DNA of 42,978 nt, from assembly GCA_027619595.1 (NCBI GenBank), contig JAQCHP010000027.1, positions 1 to 42,978 of the forward strand, read 5' to 3'. A program made the translations under genes and the position numbers. Shown one piece after another: positions 1-8,024 of the stretch; position 1 is the stretch's first letter; each line of letters starts with the position of its first letter. The notes under the pieces were generated by a model. That model did no database searches and was not told where the DNA came from. It saw only the letters and a program-made list of their open reading frames with translations. The DNA comes from Planctomycetota bacterium (GTDB lineage Bacteria > Planctomycetota > Planctomycetia > Pirellulales > Pirellulaceae).

Positions 1-296
1 CCTTGCTCACTAAGACGCAGGGCTAGGTGAAAACCGAACAGGAAAATTTCAAAAAAAAACCAAATTGCTAAGAAGCTCTTCCAGTTGTGTTTGGCTGCCC
101 CGCCTGAGCCTCCCTGAGCGTGCCAGGTTTTCGCGGTAACTGATCTACCGGTAAGAGTCCGCGCGTGCACAACCTGTCGACTTTCTTCACCGGACATACA
201 TTGCCCCATACGGCGGTCCGCTAGGAAGACACTTTCCGATTCCAGTTCAAAACGGTACAATCGATAGTTCCGCAACCTAAAACGGGGAACCGCACA
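1..296. other. Non-coding leader region, no gene seen
   Basis: No convincing open frame, RNA gene or repeat is visible in these 296 bases. A nine-base A run lies near position 50. The last 20 bases contain a GGGG stretch just upstream of the TTG start at 297, which may serve as a weak ribosome binding site. The region probably holds the promoter of the following membrane protein gene, but no clear -35/-10 pair can be defended. Confidence 0.5.
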
Positions 297-950
297 TTGA
301 GTCGCATCTTTCTAAGCCTGTCCGCGTTGTCGATGCTGTTAATTGTTATAGCGTTCGTACTCGGCATCCGGATCGGCAATATCAATAAACCGTATCAAGA
401 ATTTCTAGAGCTGCGGCAGCAAATCGAGGTGACTTCGCGTGAATCACTTCCAAGCTCGCCGTATATCCAGGAATTGCAGAAGCGCAAATCAGATCAAGTG
501 GCATTACTTGGCACGTTTCGTCCCCGCGTGACGTCGCACACGACACTTGGAATACTGGCCGCACTTGTTACGATTCTCATCCATTCGGTTTGCGTAACCT
601 ATTTCATTGGAACTGCAAAATGGTGCGGTGAGGTCGTAGGAGCTTACGAGTTGAGCGAATCGCTGTATCAGGAATGTCGTTTGCTAAAACGAGGCTGTTT
701 TCGTTGGTCACTGCTTGGAATCGGTACCATATTGTTTATTGTTGTATTGGGCGCATCCTCCGATCCAGGTACCTTGCAGCCCAACACCTGGCGTTGGGTT
801 GAACCTCACCTGTGGGCGGCATCCGTGGGCCTTGCGGTGACTCTTCTTGCGTTTTGGAAACAGTGGGATTATCTGTTGCGCAACGTGCAAATTGTGCAAC
901 AAGTACAGAATGAGGTGCGGCAAGTTCGCGCGATGCACGGACTCGAATAA
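297..950 (+). CDS. Hypothetical four-helix membrane protein
   Basis: This 217-residue protein starts at a TTG codon; an AACGGGGAA stretch about 10 bases upstream is the only visible ribosome binding signal. Four hydrophobic segments are visible at roughly residues 5-23, 82-106, 136-154 and 170-186. A polar, charged stretch (about 30-78) separates the first two, and a Gln/Val-rich amphipathic tail (about 190-213) could form a short coiled coil. I do not recognise a family. It ends three bases before the convergently transcribed histidine phosphatase gene, so the two 3' ends are back to back with no room for a terminator. Role unknown; location is probably the cytoplasmic membrane. Confidence 0.7.
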   Translation: MSRIFLSLSALSMLLIVIAFVLGIRIGNINKPYQEFLELRQQIEVTSRESLPSSPYIQELQKRKSDQVALLGTFRPRVTSHTTLGILAALVTILIHSVCVTYFIGTAKWCGEVVGAYELSESLYQECRLLKRGCFRWSLLGIGTILFIVVLGASSDPGTLQPNTWRWVEPHLWAASVGLAVTLLAFWKQWDYLLRNVQIVQQVQNEVRQVRAMHGLE

Positions 951-953
951 ATC

Positions 954-1577
954 CTAGCCGCTAAGATGAAACGTCGAATTCAGAGTCTCGACGATCGGTT
1001 CGTCACGTTGCAACCGAATAATGTTCACACCACAGTTGCTTTGGGCGATCGAACGAGCATCGGCGATGGGGATCTTCAACAGGTGAGCCAGGAAAGCGCG
1101 ATTGACCACATTATGCGCGACAACAACACAGGGAGCCGAATGAGACTCTCGTAACAACCGCAACATTACTGGTAACACTCGGTCACGAACCTCGATTAAG
1201 TTCTCTCCCCCCGCATAGCCGTAAATATCTGGCGCGCGTTGAAAATTCTGGTAGGCGTCCGGTTCTTCCTGCGCGATGTCGACCCATGATCGCCCTTCCC
1301 AGCGCCCCACGTTCGCTTCACGCAAGTCTGGCATGACGATTAACGAGTGGCCATGCCGCTGTGCAATCGCCTGGGCCGTTTGTTTCGCACGCTGTAGTGG
1401 GCTGCTATAAACGGCCGTCAGCCTTCGATGGCTGAGCAATTCCGCCACGGTTTCCGCTTGTTGATATCCTGCTGGCGAAAGAGGCGCATCGATATTGCAA
1501 CCTTGCAGGACCGGTGGTGAAGCTAGGTTATTCGCAGTTGCCCCATGGCGTACCAAATACATGACACGTTCCGACAT
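954..1577 (-). CDS. Histidine phosphatase family protein (phosphoglycerate mutase-like)
   Basis: The 207-residue product belongs to the histidine phosphatase superfamily, which transfers phosphate through a catalytic histidine. The N-terminus has the signature LVRHGAT (Arg10, His11), followed by SSPLQRAKQTA, the acidic LREANVGRWEG motif (general acid Glu) and VVVAHNVVNRAF with the second histidine. All four parts of the active site are therefore present. Length is normal for the cobC/gpmB-like branch, but the substrate cannot be told from sequence: alpha-ribazole phosphate, a sugar phosphate and others are possible. An AAAGGTG stretch lies about 5 bases before the ATG. It faces the membrane protein gene on one side and lies about 50 bases downstream of the LolA-like gene, possibly in the same transcript. 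Confidence 0.9.
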   Translation of the reverse strand: MSERVMYLVRHGATANNLASPPVLQGCNIDAPLSPAGYQQAETVAELLSHRRLTAVYSSPLQRAKQTAQAIAQRHGHSLIVMPDLREANVGRWEGRSWVDIAQEEPDAYQNFQRAPDIYGYAGGENLIEVRDRVLPVMLRLLRESHSAPCVVVAHNVVNRAFLAHLLKIPIADARSIAQSNCGVNIIRLQRDEPIVETLNSTFHLSG

Positions 1578-1629
1578 CGGTACACCTTTTACTGTCTCTC
1601 GACTCGCTTACGCTGCTTAGCGGTTAAAT

Positions 1630-2499
1630 CTAATGCGGCTGCATCAATCGCAATCGCTGCGTCATGTCCGCCGTGTCGTCGACAAACTCCTGGCCGTCCC
1701 ACACAAATCGATAACTCGACGGATCCATGTCGGCATTGATTGCAACTTCATAGAACTCGGTCCGCAGTTCACCATGGTCAAATTGCTTCGAGTCATCATG
1801 AGCGTGCACGTACACAATCGAATAAGGCAACAAATCGTCCTTCCCGATCACGAGTTGCACGGAAGTAGGCGCGTATGCGGGAATTGGCTTGCGACGAGGC
1901 TCACCACGCAACTCGTACGTCGCAATTTCGCGCAACTCCGCCGACTTGGGTTTACCAAACTGGAATTGATCGAGCAGCGACGCCAACATGCCGGGCATGC
2001 CACCGACCAAAGTTGCGCCGACTCGGTTCATTGTATCGGCTTCCTGGTCCCCTCCCCTGCCCCGCTGGCCCAATTCACTCATGACCCGTTTTACATCAAT
2101 GCGCGACAGGTGTTTCTCGGTACCTACACGTCGCTGCAACCACAGAAATGATCCCGTGTGTATTTGAAGAAAACTGCCTGGCTTAGTTTCGAACTGAGAA
2201 TCCATCTGCCAGCGAGTTAAAAGCTCTCCCGTTGCATCCAGTGTCTGTGCGTAAATCCCTGAACCGACCAACGACTGCCCTAATAGCTCACCCGATTGCC
2301 GCACCCGCGCAGTCAGTTTCGTCTGGCCGGCCCGCTGCATCGCCGAGCGAACGAGCAAATTACCGTCGGAAAAGGTCTCCGGTTGAGCACTGCTAGCGAA
2401 GCTTGTGGGTCGCGACAAAACACCAACTACCAACAATGTCAAAACAGGAAAGATACGCATACTGTTTCGGATTGTATTGGTTTTGCGAAAGATTCCCAT
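1630..2499 (-). CDS. Secreted protein, LolA-like fold suspected
   Basis: This 289-residue protein has a signal peptide: basic N-region, hydrophobic core FPVLTLLVVGVLS, then a small-residue cleavage zone around TSFASSAQ. A second possible start, ATG at 2460, would give a shorter n-region beginning MRIFPVL; neither start has a strong ribosome binding site. The mature part has a pattern of repeated beta strands (for example TARVRQSGELLGQSLVGSGIY and LLTRWQMDSQF) that resembles the LolA/LppX-like outer-membrane lipoprotein carrier fold common in planctomycete secreted proteins. This is a fold-level impression, not a firm family call. It is divergent from the envelope cluster starting at 2714, with 214 bases between them that probably hold both promoters. 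Confidence 0.75.
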   Translation of the reverse strand: MGIFRKTNTIRNSMRIFPVLTLLVVGVLSRPTSFASSAQPETFSDGNLLVRSAMQRAGQTKLTARVRQSGELLGQSLVGSGIYAQTLDATGELLTRWQMDSQFETKPGSFLQIHTGSFLWLQRRVGTEKHLSRIDVKRVMSELGQRGRGGDQEADTMNRVGATLVGGMPGMLASLLDQFQFGKPKSAELREIATYELRGEPRRKPIPAYAPTSVQLVIGKDDLLPYSIVYVHAHDDSKQFDHGELRTEFYEVAINADMDPSSYRFVWDGQEFVDDTADMTQRLRLMQPH

Positions 2500-2713
2500 T
2501 TCAACACGCCGAAGATCCCTGTGATTCCGATCCGCAAGACGTGTAGGACGGCCTCACACATCTCGAAGCGAGGAAACGGATTGTAGCTCCATGCGAAGCG
2601 TGGGGGCCAGAGGGACAATTCGCTAAATCGACAGACAGCAGCAAGGAGCGGGTAATTCGCCAATCCGATAGCTGGCGGAGATACCGCTCCATTCAACTTA
2701 TAAGGGGGGAACG

Positions 2714-4021
2714 ATGAAGGTTAGTCCATCCAAGTGGCTGGTATTCGGCCTGTTAACAGCTGCGTCGGTTGGCTGTAACAGCATGGGGAGGGGCGTGAAC
2801 AACCTGCCTCCCTCGGAACGACTTATGCATCCAGGCCCAGGCGTCGGCGGTCCCGGCCCTGGAGTCATGATGATGCCATCACCGTCCATCGCACCGGCTT
2901 CCGGTATCATGCCCGAGGGCGGCATGGTCGGCGGAGATGCTATGGGTGGGGGCATGATCGGCGCAGATTGTGGGCCTGGCGCGGGTGGTCCCGGCGCCGG
3001 ATCAACGGTCCAGGTCTTGTTCGGACGGCCACAAGCCATGCATGTCCGGTTCGACACCTCTGGCGGCGGCAATTTCGATGCGATGCCGCTCGTAACACCG
3101 GCTCGCCAGAATTTTTCTCAAGGGGGAATTTACCGACTGAAAATGACGGATGTCCCAGGACACGAGGGCGTGGAACTTTATCCCACGCTGGAACTTGGCC
3201 CAGGTACGGTGCGGACAGCCGCATTCTTGGCGCATAACGCCATCCCCGTACAGTTCACCGACGAAGACTTGGACCAAGTTGCAACTGGAAATTTCGTGAC
3301 GAAAGTTCTCTACTTGCCGGACCCAGAGTTCCAAGAATTGGCCTTGGCTGGTGTCGAGACCTTAGTGAGCACACGACTTGATCCAGGGCTCGATCCGATC
3401 GTCGAAGCCGATCGACGTGGAACGATCCTGGCCATCATCCGAGTGGGCAACAAAGATATGGAAATGCCGGGATTCGATACTGGTTCCGGTGGTGAACAGG
3501 TCATTCATGATGGTGTCATGCCAGCTTCCTATCAACCATCCGAGTACCCAGTGCCAGTAGCCTATCAGTCCTGCCTGGACGGTAGTTGTGGCGATGGCAA
3601 CATGATGTCCGGCGTCAGTGGTCCGCGCGGCATTTATGGTGCGGGAGATATCGGCATGGCAGCGCAGCCGATGAACCTGCCGCCCGGGGGCTTGCCACAC
3701 GATCTTCTGGCGCAGGGCTACCCGCCACAATATGGAATGCCCATCACCGGGACACCCATTGGCCTGCCAGGTCCTCCGCATATTCCGTTGGGTGCTCCGG
3801 CCGGCTTGCAACGTCACGTAATCAAAAACCATACTCGTATGCGGATGCCTGACCCAACACGACAGGTCAAGATTCACGTGAAGCAACGACCGGGTTTGAG
3901 CTATCCGCAGCCTGCCAATCGGGCATGGGTTACCGAAGATACGATCCATCCTCAAGTTAAGTATCCCTATCGACACTTTGGTGTGCAACCCAAATCGCAT
4001 GTGCACTACAACGGTCGTTAA
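2714..4021 (+). CDS. Gly/Pro/Met-rich envelope lipoprotein, paralog A
   Basis: The 435-residue product begins with a lipoprotein signal peptide: hydrophobic LVFGLLTAA and a lipobox ending at Cys21 (SVGC). A low-complexity Gly/Pro/Met segment (about 38-98) follows, then a globular domain (about 100-255) with the motifs GGIYRLKMTDVPG, GVELYPTLEL, FTDEDLDQVATGNFVTKVLYL and AIIRVGNK. The C-terminal third is Pro/Gly rich with many His and Tyr. The globular domain is clearly similar to the next gene, so the two are tandem duplicates. A six-G run (2704-2709) followed by AACG gives a strong ribosome binding site. Function unknown; likely anchored at the cell envelope. Confidence 0.85.
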   Translation: MKVSPSKWLVFGLLTAASVGCNSMGRGVNNLPPSERLMHPGPGVGGPGPGVMMMPSPSIAPASGIMPEGGMVGGDAMGGGMIGADCGPGAGGPGAGSTVQVLFGRPQAMHVRFDTSGGGNFDAMPLVTPARQNFSQGGIYRLKMTDVPGHEGVELYPTLELGPGTVRTAAFLAHNAIPVQFTDEDLDQVATGNFVTKVLYLPDPEFQELALAGVETLVSTRLDPGLDPIVEADRRGTILAIIRVGNKDMEMPGFDTGSGGEQVIHDGVMPASYQPSEYPVPVAYQSCLDGSCGDGNMMSGVSGPRGIYGAGDIGMAAQPMNLPPGGLPHDLLAQGYPPQYGMPITGTPIGLPGPPHIPLGAPAGLQRHVIKNHTRMRMPDPTRQVKIHVKQRPGLSYPQPANRAWVTEDTIHPQVKYPYRHFGVQPKSHVHYNGR

Positions 4022-4122
4022 TCGGGCGGTCATCAAGCTCCGACACTCCGCGCGTCGACGCATCTTGTGTGCGGCGCGCGGCACAACGCACGGTTCTACC
4101 AGACCACGGAAGACGCAAGGCA

Positions 4123-5082
4123 ATGGTGTTCGATAGTTTGAAAAAAGTGCGACCCCTCACAGCATGGCGTTTGGCATTCAACGGCCTGATTGCCACTACG
4201 TTCTTACTGGCAAGTGCTGCAGCGCAACCGCATCAACACCAACTCTATTCGACAACCACACAACCTCCCGGAACAATTGGACCGCAACAACTACTACGTC
4301 CAGGACCGATCCGAGGTTACTTCCAACCTGTACATATCCGCGTACCGGACGGGGCCTTGGTATCGCTGGCAACGGAAGATGGATTTCAACAGGTCCACCC
4401 CCGAGAAATGTTGGTTGGACTCCAGATCGGACCGGTGTACCGACTCCGAATCTCAGACATTCCTTTCCAGGACGGTGTACGTCTCTACCCAACCGTCGAA
4501 GTCATCGAACGACTCTATCCTCCGCCCGGCGCAATGCATCGATTCCCCATCGTCATCGATATCAGCAAAGACGATTTGGAAAAGGCCATGGCGGGCACTC
4601 TGGTGACGCGAGTCATCTACTTGGAAAATCCACAAACGCCCGCGCCCAACTTGCAACCTTACCAAGACGACCAACCGTTTTTTGACGTCTTACCTCAAGA
4701 AGATCCACTCCACGTCGCAGATGACTTGGGACGGCCAATGGCAATCGTCCGCATTGGATCGCGAACCCTTGAGGAGACCGACGATCAGCCCTGGGATCCA
4801 GGACTTACTATCGCTCCGTCGCTCATCTTGGATGTCGGGCAACTACATCCATCCAATTTTGAAAATCCAACGCTTCCGCTGCAAACCGATCCGTCGAATC
4901 CGTTCAAAATAGCTCCCGGTACTCCGGCACCCGCAGACGAGTTGCCGATTCCCGTCGAAGTACCCCTCGACGGCCCGCTGATTACGTCACCCGAAGTAGG
5001 TGCACTACCGGAAAACGTGGAGGATAGCTCCCGCGTCGTCGCTCGACCGATTCCTCACTTACGCAGAAGAGTTCTTCGATGA
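4123..5082 (+). CDS. Secreted envelope protein, paralog B
   Basis: I place the start at ATG 4123 rather than 4069, because an AAGG lies just upstream and the protein then opens with a good signal peptide (LTAWRLAFNGLIATTFLLASAAAQ). The 319-residue product has a single domain similar to the preceding protein: GPVYRLRISDIPFQDGV, RLYPTVEV, SKDDLEKAMAGTLVTRVIYL and PMAIVRIGSR line up in the same order as in paralog A. It lacks the lipobox and the Gly-rich segment, and has a Pro-rich tail instead. The stop codon overlaps the next start (ATGA at 5079-5082), which implies translational coupling. Function unknown; location is periplasmic or surface. Confidence 0.85.
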   Translation: MVFDSLKKVRPLTAWRLAFNGLIATTFLLASAAAQPHQHQLYSTTTQPPGTIGPQQLLRPGPIRGYFQPVHIRVPDGALVSLATEDGFQQVHPREMLVGLQIGPVYRLRISDIPFQDGVRLYPTVEVIERLYPPPGAMHRFPIVIDISKDDLEKAMAGTLVTRVIYLENPQTPAPNLQPYQDDQPFFDVLPQEDPLHVADDLGRPMAIVRIGSRTLEETDDQPWDPGLTIAPSLILDVGQLHPSNFENPTLPLQTDPSNPFKIAPGTPAPADELPIPVEVPLDGPLITSPEVGALPENVEDSSRVVARPIPHLRRRVLR

Positions 5083-6563
5083 TGCCACAGGTTCCACGTT
5101 CTTCGCTGGCCGTTCTCGTTCAGTACGCCCGCAACGCAAGTCGCTGGAGTGTCGTCGGTGTTCTGATGCTTTGTTCGTGTAGTACCACGCATCGGAAGAC
5201 TCCACAGGCCACCCTACACGATACGCCTCTTGGTGTGTCCCGTCACAGAGCTGCCGCTTCCAGCAGTATTGTCTCTGCTGTGCCTCGAAATGCAAATTCC
5301 GCCACGTTGCCGCGAAGAACCGATTCCGCATCGATTCAGCGTCGGCAACAGCAGGCACGATCAATCCAAGCGGCAGCCTACTCGGCGCCAGTTTCCGAAT
5401 TAGAGTTTGCAACCGACGCAGGCGGCGAGCCATCGTACTTGGCTCCCGTTTCACCGGCTCCCGCGGCCGAATGGGTGTCAGACTCTCCAGAGATCAACGC
5501 TCACGAATCCTCGACAGGAGACTCGTTCGTTCCATTCAGCCAACTGCCCGCAGCAACCCTCGTCGAACCAACCTATTCAAACGACCTACCCGAACCGATG
5601 TGTTGCTCCGAATTTGCTTCGGGCTGGAGGCCACCTGGTGCTGCTGGCATCTGGCCGAAAGATGAATATCTCTGCGATGGCGGGGACAGGTTTGGCACTG
5701 TGGAAGTGCATGCAAACGGACAAATGATCGGCGTTGACCAACAGGATACGGTAGCTCACGTTCGCACACGCCAGGGCGATGAGCGAATCGTTCCCAGTAA
5801 CTGTGTCTGCATTTATGCGCCACGATTTGCCGCGGTGAGGCACTTGGCTGGCTTGCACGTTAATGACCAACGTAATCGACTATCAACCGTCGACCAACCG
5901 GAAGGTACGATTGAAAACATTCAACGAGATCTCGCGGAAACGACGCTTGAGCAAACCAAAGTTAAGGAAAACCTGAAACTACAGCCACCGATCGCCGCGA
6001 CTCAATTGGACGCTGGAGATCAATTAATCGATCGTCGCAAATTGTTAGAAGAGACGTTCGACCTGCGTGTCCTCCAAAACGTAGACCTACTGGGCCCCCA
6101 AGAGTTCCAAAGTCGACAGAAGCTGGATGTTGCCAGTGCAGCTCTCGCTGCCATTGAATGGACAGAGGAAACGTCCATTCAGGTCATGCTGGACGAGACG
6201 ATGGTACAGGCCGAGGGGTCCTATGTCCCGTCCGAACAAACTTATCAATATAACGTACCGCCCGGACGTCCGTGTCTGCAGTTGATCAAACTCGCCTCGT
6301 GCGGCCAGGCTCAGCCAGGCGAAGAGATCGAATTCCTCTTGCAATTCCGTAACACGGGTACCGACACATTGGAGCAAACCACCATTGTCGACAACTTAAC
6401 GACCCGTCTAGCCTACGTCGCCGAAAGCCAGGAATGCAGCCTTGAGTCCTCGTTCTGTACCGATGACAACACAGCGAATTCGCACGTTCTACGCTGGACC
6501 TTGGCGAAACCGCTCAAACCAGGCGACGGTGGTGTCATCCACTTCCGCTGTAAGGTTCGATAG
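5079..6563 (+). CDS. DUF11 domain lipoprotein
   Basis: The 494-residue protein has a long N-region (about 25 residues), a hydrophobic stretch SVVGVLMLC and a lipobox-like LCSC, so it is probably a lipoprotein. Residues about 35-160 are low complexity. A compact domain (about 170-260) contains five or so Cys/Trp landmarks (MCCSEFASGW, KDEYLCDGGD, NCVCIYAPRFAAV). A helical, charged linker (about 270-370) follows. The C-terminal 95 residues match the DUF11 beta-sandwich pattern (LQLIKLASCGQAQPGEEI, then FRNTGTDTLEQTTIVDNL), a domain of bacterial surface proteins. It is coupled by a 4-base overlap to the previous gene; all three genes probably form one envelope operon. Confidence 0.85.
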   Translation: MMPQVPRSSLAVLVQYARNASRWSVVGVLMLCSCSTTHRKTPQATLHDTPLGVSRHRAAASSSIVSAVPRNANSATLPRRTDSASIQRRQQQARSIQAAAYSAPVSELEFATDAGGEPSYLAPVSPAPAAEWVSDSPEINAHESSTGDSFVPFSQLPAATLVEPTYSNDLPEPMCCSEFASGWRPPGAAGIWPKDEYLCDGGDRFGTVEVHANGQMIGVDQQDTVAHVRTRQGDERIVPSNCVCIYAPRFAAVRHLAGLHVNDQRNRLSTVDQPEGTIENIQRDLAETTLEQTKVKENLKLQPPIAATQLDAGDQLIDRRKLLEETFDLRVLQNVDLLGPQEFQSRQKLDVASAALAAIEWTEETSIQVMLDETMVQAEGSYVPSEQTYQYNVPPGRPCLQLIKLASCGQAQPGEEIEFLLQFRNTGTDTLEQTTIVDNLTTRLAYVAESQECSLESSFCTDDNTANSHVLRWTLAKPLKPGDGGVIHFRCKVR

Positions 6564-6688
6564 GGCAGCTTGTGCGACAGATCGCTGTGCTTCGGCGTCT
6601 CTCCGTCGCCTAGTGACACACCGCGTCTCCCCGTAGAATGGCCCGGTTGCCCTGCGCTCCAGTTACCTATTCTCTCCGGACATTCGCC

Positions 6689-7795
6689 ATGACTCAGCCT
6701 TGGATTGCCGAGCGCACACTCGGTTTCGACAGTAGCGGAATTCGAAAGGTATTCGATTTAGCCGCCAAACTCAAGAATCCCGTCAATCTCTCGATCGGTC
6801 AACCAGATTTCGACGTACCGGAAGAAATTCGACGTGCGTGTTGTGAGGCCATCGAGTCCCGCAAAAACAGCTATTCACCCACACAGGGAATACCACAACT
6901 TCGCGAGGAATTGCAACGGCGAGTCGACGCCGAATATGGACATACCGACCGTAAGCTGTTCATCACGTCCGGCACCAGTGGAGGGCTCGTACTGGCCATG
7001 CTGTCGCTGGTAAATCCTGGGGATGAAGTGATCGTATTCGATCCGTACTTTGTGATGTACGAGCCGCTGGTACAGCTGGTAGGGGGCACACCGATTGTGA
7101 TCGACACCTATCCTCACTTTCGCATGGATCTAAATCGCGTCGAATCGGCCATCACGCGACGCACCAAGATGATCTTGCTCAATAGCCCCGCCAATCCCAC
7201 AGGTTATGTGGCGACTCGTGAGGAAATCCGTGGTTTGGCAGAGATTGCAAAACGCCACAACGTACTGCTGCTGTCCGACGAAATCTATCGTGCATTTTGC
7301 TATGACGAACCTTTCGTGAGTCCGGCCGAATACAATGACCAAACGCTCGTCATCGACGGATTCTCTAAAAGCCACGCCATGACGGGGTGGCGACTAGGAT
7401 TTGTCCACGGCCCTTCCTCTGTCGTGGATACGATGATCAAGTTACAGCAGTATACGTTTGTGTGCGCACCGCAACCTTGCCAATGGGGAGCACTCGCCGC
7501 ACTCGACGTCAAAATGGATGAATTTTGCGAGAAGTATCGCCGCAAACGGAATATTGTCGCCGAACACCTACACGAGGCGTTTGAACTGAACAAACCGGGC
7601 GGCGCATTTTACGCCTTCCCAAAATCGCCACGCGGGACCGGTTCTGAATTCGTCGAACGGGCCATCGAGAAAGAACTCCTCATCATCCCCGGCACAATCT
7701 TCAGTCGACAAGATTCGCACTTTCGAATCTCGTATGCTGCCGACGATACCGTGATCCATCGTGGAATCGAGATCCTAAACGGATTGATCGACTAA
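6689..7795 (+). CDS. Pyridoxal-phosphate aminotransferase, class I/II
   Basis: This fold-type I aminotransferase transfers amino groups using pyridoxal phosphate. With the start at ATG 6689 (the upstream ATG at 6638 would add 17 residues that do not fit the family) it is 368 residues. Visible landmarks are NLSIGQPDFDVP near the N-terminus, YSPTQGIPQLREEL, the TSGTSGG phosphate-binding turn, NSPANPTG, DEIYRAFCYD with the PLP-binding Asp and Tyr, and DGFSKSHAMTGWRLGF with the Schiff-base Lys227. The C-terminal Arg of the substrate carboxylate site is in SHFRISYA. It is closest to the aspartate/alanine-type subgroup, but the substrate cannot be fixed. It stands alone between the envelope cluster and the cytochrome-like gene. 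Confidence 0.93.
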   Translation: MTQPWIAERTLGFDSSGIRKVFDLAAKLKNPVNLSIGQPDFDVPEEIRRACCEAIESRKNSYSPTQGIPQLREELQRRVDAEYGHTDRKLFITSGTSGGLVLAMLSLVNPGDEVIVFDPYFVMYEPLVQLVGGTPIVIDTYPHFRMDLNRVESAITRRTKMILLNSPANPTGYVATREEIRGLAEIAKRHNVLLLSDEIYRAFCYDEPFVSPAEYNDQTLVIDGFSKSHAMTGWRLGFVHGPSSVVDTMIKLQQYTFVCAPQPCQWGALAALDVKMDEFCEKYRRKRNIVAEHLHEAFELNKPGGAFYAFPKSPRGTGSEFVERAIEKELLIIPGTIFSRQDSHFRISYAADDTVIHRGIEILNGLID

Positions 7796-8024
7796 TCTCT
7801 CGATGCTGAGTGCACGTTGGGGACGACAAATCGGGTCAACCGTTTACTGCCTGAACGCCATGAACGGTTACAAAATGGGAGGTCTGGCCCGGAAAACGGA
7901 TAAAAGGCCGGTTCGGAGGGTTCCCCAGAAGCCGATTTTGGTAGAAAATGGACTTTGCGGTATCACCGCCCCGATCGGCCATGCTGAACGGAATTGGTCT
8001 CATTAACAGCCTCCCCCCTGCCCT

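Noticed and set aside
3362-4123. 253-codon minus-strand open frame
   Set aside because: Shadow of the Gly-rich lipoprotein gene; its composition is His/Arg/Cys-rich and unlike real proteins.
7796-8024. Short plus-strand frame (7803-8006) before the cytochrome-like gene
   Set aside because: No ribosome binding site or similarity; a weak AACCGTT/AACGGTT inverted repeat (7838-7869) has no T-tract, so it is not called a terminator.
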